This document shows, piece after piece, positions 48,377 to 59,399 of a stretch of 64,000 nt of DNA. Source of the DNA: Cyathus striatus (taxonomy: Eukaryota; Basidiomycota; Agaricomycetes; Agaricales; Nidulariaceae); contig JAOVFP010000019.1 of NCBI GenBank assembly GCA_025738555.1, forward strand, positions 1,116,001-1,180,000, given 5' to 3'. The position numbers and the translations under genes are program-made. The notes under the pieces are model-generated. The model searched no databases. It was given only the letters and a program-made list of their open reading frames with translations, and was not told the DNA's origin. Position 1 is the stretch's first letter; every line of letters begins with the position of its first letter.

Positions 48377-49609
48377 TCAAACAGCATAGTTATCCCCATT
48401 CCTCACAAAGGTACCGGTCAAATCAACAGTCTTAATGGTATCGTTACCTCCGGGAGCGGTTCGATTGAACCTGAGCTGTGTAGAAACCATTTCTTCCCTG
48501 TCCAACCTCTCCTGTCGCTCTTCTTTAGCGCGATGTTGCGCGATTCGCATGAGAATGAGGTTGAATACCATTCCTGTTACCGGGAGATTCTATTATTGGT
48601 TAGTAAGGTGTACACCTCTGAGTCTTACTTTATTTTACTCACGATGGTAGCTATAATTTGGATAGCGAATGTATCACTCGTCCACCAAACCGTAAAGTGT
48701 GCAATCGTAATGGCAAGGTATAGGAACCCAGACTCGACAAGCACACGAAGAACAAATCTGAGTGCAACTGTATTAATCCCAGCTTCTCCCGATTCCTTTG
48801 ATACCTTCCAAATTCGATACGCAATCAGCGCTATTCAAAGGCAAATTCACCTTTCTGTCAGTTAGTTGAATGACATACGCACATGTAGAGTATCCATTAA
48901 GGATTATAGTAGAAGCCCAGAATGGTGTTAAGATTGTACCGGGTCCAACGAACATGTTTACTGGCCTCCATACGTCTTCACGGCCTTGGCTTTGGATAAT
49001 TTGCCAGTATGCTTGAAGGCCTGTTAAGACGAATCCTCCAAGCCAAAATATAAATGGGAATATGATTACTCTCTTAGATCTAGAGTAGATGAGCCAGCAG
49101 CGATGAATCTTGTACCGAGTAAGTATTCAGTCAGAATGTTTCAATAAGACAGAACGTACGAGGACTGCATCGCCGATTAAAATACATATATTTGCATTCG
49201 TACACTATATATTATCACTTAGTAGATACCTAAGGCAAAAATATAGAACACTCACAATGACGATAGCTTCCCAAGTAGGCTGAGGAGCCACACCAACAGT
49301 GATTTTCGGTGGCTTCTGCGGAACATTCATTACATACACCATAGCATTATGCAAACTCAGTGATATGTTTGTAGTAGAGAGCGTAAAAAGCACAAGGGAT
49401 ATTGTAACAAACACCCAGTTTATCTTTTTACGCAATTTCCACCCCTCGTCGGCGTAGATTAGCCATCGAAGGCAGTGTAAGAGAGTAGAGAAGTGAAGCC
49501 CGTGTAAGAGAGCTGCGACAAAGACTGATGCTACGTCTTGGTTTGGGGGAAGGACCATTGTTCCTGGGTAAATGGGAGTAGATGGAGGCGGGTTACTTAT
49601 GGTGCTCAA
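48377..49609 (-). CDS. multi-pass membrane protein
   Basis: The gene starts at 49609 and ends at 48377. The first exon has a Pro-rich N-terminus, then helices around VASVFVAALLHGLHFSTLL and WVFVTISLVLFTLSTTNISL. Later exons give ICILIGDAVLV, the loop RCWLIYSRSKRVIIFPFIFW followed by LGGFVLTG, GTILTPFWASTIILNGYST and SGFLYLAITIAHFTVWW. A charged Arg/Glu/Gln-rich tail (RIAQHRAKEERQERLDREE) follows the last helix. About seven helices are expected. The block RxWxIY...VIIFP is common to a large family of uncharacterised Agaricomycete membrane proteins and resembles the gene at 11968-13379. Function is unknown. Intron borders are approximate. Confidence 0.7.
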
Positions 49610-51731
49610 AATAGTCGATTTTCAAAGTATCTTTTTGTCTACACCACTGTGGGATGGGTACCTGTTGCTGCTGCGATGGCCACAGAGCGCAAGATGTTAT
49701 CATTACGGAAAGAAGGCTTCTATCTGGATTCTATTTTATCAGGATAGTTATTCAAAATTTCGAACTCGTAGTGCCTGACCGTTGGCCAATGGTATACTGG
49801 CAATACAGTTATTTATACAAATATGCGACTACTTCGGCTCAATCATTGCAATTGAAAGATGATCTGAACCTGACTAGCGAATTTTTGAACCCCCTCTCTC
49901 TAATCGCAATCACTAATAATATGCATGTCGATCTTTCAATCACAATTTGCTGCGGTTGCAGATAATAGTACATGATGATTTTCATGTTCGTACCTGATAA
50001 AATACCTGAAAAGGATTTTGTTTCGTAAAGGGACAATTGATGCATTGATGTTTCGCAGGTTGGGTTAAATTGAGACGAATAACTCTCATGGTTCATAACC
50101 CCGCGGAAATGTACACTGAGAGTTGGCAGAGGTTTAATGTGCTCCCGAAATGCCCAGCAAACTCTCACTCGACCACAATGTCAATATGATGTCCATTACT
50201 ATTCATCAGTGTTTCAATTCCGTACCCCGTAGGTAATACTTTATAGTAATAGTAAACTTATGGATATTTCCGATGAATTTTCTCTCCATTTCGAATATGC
50301 CAGTGGCAATGAAGCTTTCAATGGAGCCACTAGTCCAAAAGGTATAACAGTCATAGTGACCCTTTGGATATTTCCAATGGAGCCACCACTCCAAACAGTA
50401 TAAATAATAGGGCCGGCAAGCAGCAGAGCCCACTACCTCAAGAATTGGAAGTATTACTTACAGGGTACAGGAAGGAGAGAAATAAATAAGCATTTGATAA
50501 TGATGAATCTGCCTTGAATTTGAAGTTCATAAGTCTGGACTTCGAAGTAGAAGTACTATATCATAAATGGGAGGAAGAAAATCAAGGATATAAACGTACC
50601 CGAAACCAAGCATACTTGTCAAGCCATTGGACTAATTTGGCAGTTAAAAATATTGTAGTATTGGGGGCAGTATTTGAATAGGTATCCTTGGAAAAAAAAA
50701 AGGTAAATACGTGGTATGAAAAATCAACGGTCTTTCATAAACAGAGAGTCAGGACTGGCGCCATCCGACAACGAGATTTATTACACTTTCTACTCTACAC
50801 ATACTTCATTGAGCTCGAGAGTATCATTAGCTTAAAGTAATATGGAAATGAGGGGGGAGGGAGGACAACAACCAACGTGAATCGGGCAGGACAGAGAAGG
50901 GTGGTGAATGAGCCATGTTTTACAGCTTTGGCATCTCGGTACTTACTCCCAGCCCATCGCTCGATGTCGAAGAAGGTTAACATTAGCCAGTGCGACGTCG
51001 AGATAGCGTTGAGGAGAGTTGGGTGCAGATGGGGGGACAATGAGGAGGGAAGTCAGCTACGGAAAGCTGGATACGTCGATGATGAAAATGACGTGGGGTG
51101 AAGACGAGGTGGATGGAGAAGGTGGTGCAGCTGACATAACAGGGGGAGGTGGGAAACGACATAGGAGGAGGCGTCGTGGCCAGATTCAACAGGGGCTGGA
51201 AACTACAATGCTGGAGACGACATTGGCGGGGTGGACAAGATCGTCTTCGCATGTTGGAATGAAGGAGAGAAAGGCTTTGACAGTATAGATGCAAGTCCCA
51301 AGTTACGGACTCCTAGTACACCGAGTAGCGTCATGTCTCCAGCCTCCTCTCGTTGATGTGGCGCCCCCGTCTCGACACCACGACACGCCCCCCTCCTTGT
51401 CGACACATCCCCCCTCATCGACACGTCCCTCCAGAGTCCACATTATGGCACCCCCCTTCCATCTCAATGCGCCCCCTTCTTGGTATGCACCCCTCCTCGT
51501 TAATACATTCCCCCTTTCTCGTTGATGCCTAGGTCCCATGGTCGCAGGCTGTACGCTGGTAGGAAGTGATGGTAGAGGGTGATGACGGTCGTTGATATGG
51601 CGTAAGTGGGGGTGTCGTGATGGGCGTGGTCGGAACCGGCAGAAGAAATCGACGTGGGAGAGGAAGTGGCTGCATACGTTGATCGCAAAATCGATGTAAG
51701 GTGGATACGACGTGGGTCGACAAGACGGCAT
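49610..51731. other. gene-poor, low-complexity DNA
   Basis: No gene is supported. 51000-51540 is strongly strand-skewed (purine-rich, then C-rich), which creates long frames on both strands without family similarity. The motif GGGCCGGCAAG...CCCACTACCT at 50412-50444 recurs near 73-105. Confidence 0.4.
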
Positions 51732-52252
51732 GCCCAGTCAAAAGTCGCGCAGGCCTGGTCCGGCAACATCCGGAAATTACAGACGCATCTGACGTTCTGC
51801 AAGTTTCGGATTTTTCCTGATTTTGTCCTCTTTTCCGGATTGAAAACAGTTCTCAACAGTTCTTATCCGACACGATACACATATTCACATTACAGCGATT
51901 TCGGTTTATTACAGTAATGTACAGGAATTAACAGAATCATCTGTACACTACGGATACTCGATACCACTTAGAAAAAATACATAATATCCCACCTGATAGC
52001 CATGATAGGCCCAGGAAAATACAACAGAAACGTACCAAAAAGTGGGAAACCGCTGAAAATGGTCAAAAAGCATTCCTGAATAAATAACTGTGAGTATATC
52101 GGATAAGCGACTGACAATATCTCACCAGAAGTGTCCTAGAAGAGCGCTATTGTCATGGGTTCCTGAAAAAACATGTAAGTATGATGCTGTATCAGCGGAC
52201 AGTGACTCACGTTGACTGTTTCTTCAAACGCGCATCATATTCCTATAATAAG

Positions 52253-53220
52253 TCAAGTAAGAAAATATAACAGGAGAAGATGAAAAGAACTTACATCTTT
52301 GACGGACTGAGGACATTCTGACGCATGGAGGTTTCTGTAGAAAAAGGTTAGAAATAGTAATAAAACATATATATGGCTTACTTGGCACTTCGAGCACCAG
52401 TAATCTTCGTCGGCGCCCCTTTCTTGCCTTTCACTGATGATCGAGTTGGTGGTGAAGGAAATCGGACTGGCCCCTGATCCGATTTGCATGGATCGCTTGG
52501 ATCTGGAGGGGATACTGGGCAGGCCGGTTGGCTGGGGCAGCGAAGTGGGGCTTGGAATGGCATCGGCAGCAGTAGGGGGCAACAAAGAGGGTAACGTTGT
52601 AGGCAATGAAGCACCAGTAGCAGGACGTGGAGGTGGAGAGGGAGGGAAATCCAAATGAATAAACGTAACAACTGGTCCTGCAAATGGCCTATCCCACAAT
52701 CAGCCTCCCTCTTTCCAAACCGCCTCAAAAAAAGAAAAACAGACCTCAGAAGCCCACAAAACCGTACAAATACCTCCTTCCTCCTCATTACCCTACCAAA
52801 CAACAGTCATAAACCCCAAAAGCACTGCCAGCCTGAACCAAAAAACGCCTTTCGCAATTGTATACGTACCCACCTTGCTTCGAGGAGAGCGAGCACTGTA
52901 TCATCTTGGATGGGCTGGGAAGGGTGGGGTGAGCCTAACACCAGTCAGTACCTTAACATAGCAAGAGAACATGAATGAATACCCACTTTCAGCAGCAGCG
53001 CTGTGGGACGTGGCAACATTTATGCACCCCCTCCTCCCCTCCATGCTCCTCCTCGCCCGAGAAACACTCGCACTCCCCCATTGAGCTACGGGGAACATTA
53101 ACACTACCTTCTTGAGTTCACGGATGAGGAGCAGGATGAAGGTTTTATCAGTTGCACTTTCATCGCCTTCGGAAGAGAGGAGAGGTTTGGCAGCTTTGAT
53201 ATCGTGTTCTGGGTTACACA
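52253..53220 (-). pseudogene. possible gene fragments inside the 2.0-kb element
   Basis: Minus-strand frames linked by plausible introns read EHDIKAAKPLLSSEGDESAT then DKTFILLLIRELKK (about 53205-53110), VLMFPVAQWGSASVSRARRS (about 53095), a Pro-rich stretch (52690-52540), and ADEDYWCSKCQ (near 52385) followed by HASECPQSVKD (near 52310). The Cys pairs could be part of a zinc site. I do not recognise the protein. It may be the element's own gene or a captured host gene fragment. Confidence 0.3.
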
Positions 53221-53309
53221 GTGTCCGCTGTCAGGGAAGAGCCTAGGCGAGATATCACATGTGAGTGTCAGTTTGAAAGTGTAGAAAGGCAGAGAGCGGA
53301 GAGGAAGAG

Positions 53310-53420
53310 AAGAGAGGGGAGGGGAGGGGAGGGGAAGGGAGGGGAAGAGAGGGGAGAGGGGAGGGGAGAGGGGTGGAGGAGAGTAGGTAAAGGAAGAGAG
53401 CAGGGCGGGGGAGCAGAGAA
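53310..53420 (+). repeat. purine tract with G-quadruplex potential
   Basis: About 110 bp consisting almost only of G and A, with many GGGG runs separated by 1-5 bases (AGGGGAGGGGAGGGG pattern). It is a simple-sequence tract; four-stranded structure on the plus strand is plausible. Confidence 0.8.
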
Positions 53421-53764
53421 GTGGGGGGAAGACGGTGGTACAGAAGCAAGAAAGGTCCGGACATTGTTGGCACCATATATATATGTGCACCAACGCAACG
53501 CACGGACCCTATGAACGTCGAGCAAGGCGGTGTGTTCACATAACTAGGAAAAGTGTGAGTCCATTGCATATCGAAGTGCAAGTAAAGTGGAGAGTTGGCC
53601 GTAGACGTCTAGACAATTGTGGAATGCATTACATAATGACAAAAATGGCATTGATCGGTCGGTGTGAAATCAGTTGACGCTGCTGGGGTCGGATAGGGTC
53701 GGATTTCACCGGAAAAATCAGATCTGCCCAGAGCAGACCTGCGCGACTTTTGACTGGGCGGCAT

Positions 53765-54744
53765 GGCTCATGAAAGAAGTCGAGATGAAAGACGAACTGG
53801 GAAGAAACCTCGTGGTCGGACTAGGTACAAGAAAACGAAGAGACGATGTGTGCAAGCGACGTGGATGGGATGGGATGAGTTGGGGAGAGGACTTGATGTG
53901 AGGAGTCGACTAGAGAAATCCGTGTAACAGTAGGCGATACGACGGATAGAACCGGTAGTAGTGTACGATGGAAGAGGAATGGTTAGATTGAGTAAAATAG
54001 TAGATTGTGAACACATACCTTGGACATGGTATCTGTATGAACAACTTGTCCGTCGCTATGGTGCTCCATTAACCAGAAGTCAGACGTGGTTCATAAGATG
54101 ACGATGACTATTGCTGGGGGTTTTGAATGAGCATGAGGAGACGAGAGGGGGGCGAAAGAAAGAATGAGCCGGAAGGTGAAAACGAGAGGGAACTCTGATG
54201 ATAATGGAGGGCGAAAGAAAGATCTGGGACGAGTGAACACATCATCGGTCACAGATTGTCACGGGGCTCCAGCCAATCAAGTTTAGATCCCGTTCAAGAT
54301 CCCGAAATCACCTTATACTATTATAGGGAAATCGGGACCGCCCTATAACCCAACTACCTTAAAAAGTAATGGGAATAATGGCCATAGTCACAAACTATTG
54401 GCGAGCCACGGCCGATTTCAGCCAGTGAGAAGTGGCTTGGGGCTTTATGAACATATATATTATCTTTGCGACGCAGAAATGTCAAGTAAATATTTTCTCT
54501 GAACGAGATTGAAGCGGAGATCAACTTGATAATACACCTTTACCTGCAACACACCGCTCATCCTCATTTAAGCCCTAGTTCATCAGTACGGAAGATTTTC
54601 ATTTTCATTGCCAAAGGCGTTCATATTCATAATGCTCCAATAGTCTAATGGAAACCTGTCATACTAACATTGGAGAAGCTATGTGATTCTGGATATTTAA
54701 AGGTAATCCTACGCTTCTTTCCTGCACCCTGTCCACCAGTTCCG
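53765..54744. other. intergenic, upstream of hydrophobin gene 1
   Basis: No gene is supported. The short frame MEHHSDGQVVHTDTMSK on the minus strand at about 54070, followed by a GTATGT donor, may be a first exon, but its continuation is unclear. The boundary motif CCCTATAACCC...ACTACCTTA at 54340-54363 repeats that at 1085-1112. Confidence 0.4.
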
Positions 54745-55202
54745 ATGATGTTTTACTTATTGCTTGCATCTCTGTCAATGACGATTACTTTTGCTGTTGC
54801 ATCGCGTAATCTGAATGCACTCTCTGCTTCGACTTGCAAGAATAACTACGTTATTCGATGCTGCAAGTACCTTCTTGGGACTAATCCCCAAGACCTTCTG
54901 GAACTTGAGCAGCTCGTACCTGGACTAAGCTCTGAGTCTCTTCCAAATCTTGGCGTTGTATGTCCTGCCGTATCACGCGAACCTATAAACGGAAGCACCT
55001 GGTAAGAATTCAAGAATTGTTGTTTTCAAACACACATATCTTATTCATTTAAAAGCCCACCCGATTATCCAAAAGCTGCTTGTTGCGATGAAGGTGTTAC
55101 AGGTGTTCAATTTTTGACATTGTCTCTTTATTACCCGTGCTCACCCGATACATAGATGGTTCCGCTTTATTATCATGCGTCCCGACGGATTTAAACAGTT
55201 AA
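54745..55202 (+). CDS. class I-type hydrophobin 1
   Basis: Three exons (54745-55001, 55056-55102, 55156-55202) give 116 residues. Hydrophobins are secreted amphipathic proteins that coat hyphae and fruiting bodies. A hydrophobic signal peptide covers residues 1-20 (MMFYLLLASLSMTITFAVAS). Exactly eight cysteines follow at 31, 39, 40, 73, 86, 95, 96 and 109, in the family order C-CC-C-C-CC-C. Cys86 is created at the first splice junction (TG/C). GTNPQDLL lies between the first CC pair and Cys73. The end, LLSCVPTDLNS, is nearly the same as in hydrophobin 2, so the genes are paralogues. The gap between Cys86 and Cys95 (8 residues) is longer than the usual 5-6. Reading straight through intron 2 gives a different ending that lacks the conserved tail, which is why the spliced form is preferred. 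Confidence 0.88.
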
Positions 55203-55460
55203 ATGCCGATGACATACTTAGCACAGAGCTATTGTACTAACTAACGTCTTCGATGTATCTAGTGGAGCAGACTAATACCTTCTAATATAATCTGAATTCG
55301 AACTAGTAATATATGTTTGATACGAGGGTAATATAATCCGTTATATAAAGCTACCATTCTGCGGAGACGTCCTTGCCACCCATAGTTCAATCCCTCACGT
55401 CCAGGTATGTAGAGACACCACCTATCGAATTGTTGTAATTAACATAGGCTTCCATTCCAG

Positions 55461-55916
55461 ATGAAGCAGCAATTCCTTTGGCTTGTCCTCCTTGGCCCAC
55501 TGCTCGCCGTTGCAGGGCCCTCCGACAGCGATATCAAGGATGCCATGCGTAGATGCGTGAATAGATGTCGCGAAAGCTCCGGACAGCTTTCAGCGTCTCA
55601 GATTCAAGCCAACTGCAAAGCTGAGGTCAAGCAAAACGAATACATCGTTGACCACGAAGACCAATTCGTCCGTGAATGTCATTTCAGCTCATCTGCAGGA
55701 CAGAACGTTCTCGCAACTTGTAACCAACAGTGTGGTGTTCAATCTGGAAGTGGTACGATCGACTATAAAGCTGGCATCAACAAGTTAAACAGTCGTTGTT
55801 CCGATAATTGTCGGAATGCGGCATGGGATGCGATTCCGACGGGGAATAGGAAACAAATCGAACATCAGTGTAACAGCGAGGTTAACCAAGCAAAGAATTA
55901 CTTCTCCGATAACTAG
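55461..55916 (+). CDS. small secreted cysteine-rich protein
   Basis: An intronless gene for 151 residues. A clear signal peptide (MKQQFLWLVLLGPLLAVAG) is followed by a mature part with nine cysteines at 32, 36, 52, 73, 87, 91, 113, 117 and 137. Three CxxxC pairs (CVNRC, CNQQC, CSDNC) and the similar surroundings of the first and third (DAMRRCVNRCRES and NKLNSRCSDNCRNA) suggest an internal duplication of a helical, disulphide-linked unit. There is no enzyme motif. I do not recognise the family. Its position between two hydrophobin genes, all on the plus strand, suggests a surface or effector-like role; this is inference only. Confidence 0.8.
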   Translation: MKQQFLWLVLLGPLLAVAGPSDSDIKDAMRRCVNRCRESSGQLSASQIQANCKAEVKQNEYIVDHEDQFVRECHFSSSAGQNVLATCNQQCGVQSGSGTIDYKAGINKLNSRCSDNCRNAAWDAIPTGNRKQIEHQCNSEVNQAKNYFSDN

Positions 55917-56389
55917 CTGAAGTTGTATTATTACTTACGTGTACCAGTGTAGGATAGAATGCGCTAGACAGTAGAACTTTAAGTAGAACTTCGTTCAATG
56001 TTTGTAAATAAGAAGTTGGAAATGAACCGATGAATGTCGACGACTTCTGCTTCCTTCTCACTATATGTTTTGAATCAGCGCTTAATGTCCGTCAAAGTTC
56101 TGTCGGCGTTGTTTCTTCTCCCCCGCTCGTTTCCAGCTTTCCTATAATAATGATAGTCAACGAAGTCTTTACAACAATAAGTAGCATAACAAACAAATGC
56201 TTGGGTACGGCATATTTTTCATTTCGGTTGAGCAGTAGAATCGATACATGGACAAAGGCTGCGCAAACGTTCGTCGGGTTTCATTTCCTTCTGTTTACTT
56301 GGACTTCAGCATCAAGCAGAAGAGGATAAATATCTGCCCGTTCAAAGAAATTAGACAGTCAAGTCGTCCTTTCTATCCATCCGCTCACA

Positions 56390-56857
56390 ATGAAGATTAC
56401 ACTACTTCAAGTATTCACCTCACTCTTCTCTATCGTTCTTGTGAAAGCTTCATGTGATATAAATACAATCCCTGCGACAGCATGCGGGAGCTCCTACAAC
56501 GTTCGATGCTGCAAGCAAGTTCTTGGAACGAATGTTCAGGACCTTCTCAATCTGCCACTGGGCAAGGTTCTACCTGTGTTAAAATACATTCCGCCGCTCG
56601 GTATTGCATGCCCCGCGTTGTTATGCGAGGATGCTAAAAATAATACTTGGTATGTGCTTCCTACGGTTCATACGTCCGCAAGTGTTAATGCATAATGACC
56701 AACAGCCCGGACGACCATACTCCCGTTCCAGCATGCTGTCTGACAAGCCTAACAGGTCTTCGTTTATTCTTCATTCTGTTCACCATATCCGTGCTAACTA
56801 TGGTATATAGAGAGCGTTGTCTCGATCTCTTGCGTCCCCACTGATCTGAACTCTTGA
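56390..56857 (+). CDS. class I-type hydrophobin 2
   Basis: Three exons (56390-56649, 56706-56755, 56811-56857) give 118 residues. The signal peptide is about residues 1-21 (MKITLLQVFTSLFSIVLVKAS). Cysteines: 22, 32, 40, 41, 74, 79, 87, 97, 98 and 111. The family eight are 32, 40, 41, 74, 87, 97, 98 and 111; Cys22 and Cys79 are extra and could pair with each other. Intron positions and phases match hydrophobin 1, including the TG/C junction that creates Cys87. The shared blocks RCCK..LGTN.QDLL and SCVPTDLNS show recent paralogy. Read without splicing, the first exon runs on to a stop at 56693 and loses three or four of the conserved cysteines, which supports the intron. Confidence 0.88.
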
Positions 56858-57688
56858 AGAACTACCAGAATACCTATACCCACTAGTCGTAGGAACTTAG
56901 TAGTTGGATGACCATGGACAGGATGTAGTTTTGAAAGGTTTCTGAGCTTGATGTAGTTGAATGTTAGTGACTTCTGAGATTAAACAGGAATCATTTTATG
57001 TGTCGAACGAGCGCCAATTTAGGTTTCGAAGATCTGACAGTGCTTCTGAGTCAGAACTTTCAAGAAGTTGGAACTACTGTGCACCGGTTGTCGGATTAAG
57101 CATACTTGCTCTGAAATGTGTTATTTATCACGCCAAGGAGTTGCAAATAAAAGAATCAAGCAGAGTGCACTCGTTGAGTGGACAAGGTACACATGTCCTT
57201 CAGTCCTGCTGCAAATTAACACTACCAAGGCATGAAGTTGTGAACAAGTACTAACCAATCTCTTCTGTTGCTATTATTTTGAGCAAAGGATAACAGAAAG
57301 AAGAAATTAATGAAATTATTTGAACAAATATTTGATTAACACTCTTAGTATTGATACGTTCCACTATCCTACACTTCTACTCTCGACAGGTTTGGAGACG
57401 TTTCATCCGAACTGGGCCGGTCAAAAAATATTGACGTAGATATTATCGAAGTCGCTTCTGCAGCGTCAGACATTCGCTTAAGCCTCAGTATCAAATGAGA
57501 TCCTGAGACAATATAAGTCTTTCTTAACCATAATGAAGTTATCAGTGTTTCTTCACGGAATAAGATAAAGCCACAATGTACGAGCTTTCCGAGTGGTTAA
57601 CATGTTTGAATAGTGATCATCACGAAAAATCAAACGAACACTTACCCAGTGAAGATGCCACCACAAATGTGGTCGACACACTTAGAGG
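56858..57688. other. intergenic
   Basis: No gene is supported. A 97-codon plus-strand frame at 56961-57254 has no recognisable motif. Confidence 0.45.
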
Positions 57689-59360
57689 CTACGGCTGCTG
57701 TTTCCAGCACGGTAAACACTGGATTTGAAGGTGTGTTAGACTAAATAGCATATTCCTAGACAAACTCTCACCAAAAATAATTCCGAAGTACAAGGTCCCG
57801 TCACGAATAATTAACACTACAACAGTCGGAATTTCGATTATCCAAAGATTACGTAGCCCACCGTGATCTCGAATATAGTCCACCCCAACTCTGATCGTGG
57901 TTAACAGAAATAACATAGCTATATGACCTTAGACGGCATGCAATATGGAGATCATTATGAGGGTATTTGCTTACTGTGAAACGTTAGTGACAAGCACAGA
58001 GAAGCCGTATGTAACATGCTAATTAGAGCCAGATACCGGTCTTGTGTATCTTGGTATATCCAGATTGCGCCACGTGACATCTCGACACGTCGGTTCGCTG
58101 AAACTCGCAAACCTCAAACGCGCGTCTATAAGCGCCAAATTGCGAGCATGCAAACCCAAGCAAACCATTGGCGCCCTTCCGCTATTAAGCTTGTACACAT
58201 TAAATTAAAATATTAATGATTATGTATGTATTAGTATAATAATTGTACAATAACATATAAACTTTGTGGCCAAGCCGCCAAAGAATAAGTAGAAAATAAG
58301 TTTACTGGTCTTTTGTACCTTGTTACATCTAAATTTTAAATTGACTATGTTGCTTTTAAGTCGCCGTCTGACCAAAAAATTAGTTCGCCATTTTTACCAA
58401 GTTTTCACGGAAATTTTTAACACATGCATCACACTTACATCCGACCTATACATCATGGTACACTGCAAGGAATATGTGTGACTACTGAATTTTGACACTA
58501 GTGTTTCGTTAACCAAATACACAATGCGATATTATGTTTTACATCTCATTGACAAGCTTATGTTGAATTTAAATGTATATTCTGCAGATGAATTACTTAT
58601 GAGCATCATGGTTTAAATGTTTACAGTACAATATATAGCACATTGGTTGATTATTACTTTTTAAGTCTTTCCCTGATTTTCGCATTTTTGATCAACAACA
58701 TCAATTATGTAGACTAATGTGCCTACTGCGTACTCTACAAGCAACTTATTATGTAGAGTATAGTTGAGCTGGTTGTGAGCTGGTGAGGCCGCAACCCTTG
58801 CGTAACCATGTGTGGCCAGTGGCGTTACCGCATTTGGCAAATCTAGATATACCAACATACTACGGACTCGCCAGATACCACTCCTTGGGATCTAATAAGC
58901 ATGCAACTGTTGGGGTTATAATGATGTTCTCGGATTTAACAACGGCAAAAAATAACGATGCGGCAGCTGCGACCTAAACACGAAAAATCATATCAGATGT
59001 ATTCGCAATGACACTAAATGAAGACTAACCACAAATTGTGCTATGGAAAGACATTTATAAGTGCAAGCGCAGTACCAGTTGGAATTTATCAAATCATACC
59101 CACTATTCCCATCCATAACGGAACAACGACTTCACAGGGGCGTTAAATTAGTGATTAGTAAAAAGACATTAACGGTTGAACTACTTACTCCTCTTGCTGT
59201 TGCCATAAAGCGCACTCGAAGCATAAATACAAGGTCCACCGATGTGCGGACAACAATCATGCCCCTACCCATTTGTATTAGGTTTATGTTTCATATATTA
59301 ATCGACATAATGTTCACCATGAATGAAACCAGTAAGCTGCACGACAACTGCAGGAAACCA
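57689..59360 (-). pseudogene. degenerate DUF6533-type membrane protein gene
   Basis: Scattered minus-strand pieces follow the order of the intact gene at 9976-11847: MIVVRTSVDLVFMLRV (about 59260-59210), corresponding to the AIFVFRVCALYG block; AAASLFFAVVKSENIIITP (about 58975-58920); and DYIRDHGGLRNLWIIE followed by LIIRDGTLYFGIIFG (57880-57770), corresponding to GLRNLF...VRDGTLYFGI. After FMLRV a one-base shift would be needed to recover ALY, and the connecting exons are not clear, so this is probably a decayed copy. Confidence 0.5.
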
Positions 59361-59399
59361 TCAGGTCAAATTTAATCGAGCATAAAAAGCGACATTTAC

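Larger units (their letters stand above)
51732..53759. mobile_element. 2.0-kb element with 26-bp inverted ends
   Basis: Near-identical inverted ends carry CAGTCAAAAGTCGCGCAGG (preceded by GCC, followed by C or T and CTG). A 5-bp direct repeat GGCAT flanks it at 51727-51731 and 53760-53764. The superfamily is unclear. The interior holds minus-strand coding-like fragments but no recognised transposase. Confidence 0.7.

Noticed and set aside
51303..51731. Overlapping long frames on both strands
   Set aside because: They follow from strand-skewed low-complexity DNA; no frame has protein-like composition or family similarity.
53221..53514. Arg/Glu/Gly-rich plus-strand frame
   Set aside because: It is the translation of the simple purine tract.
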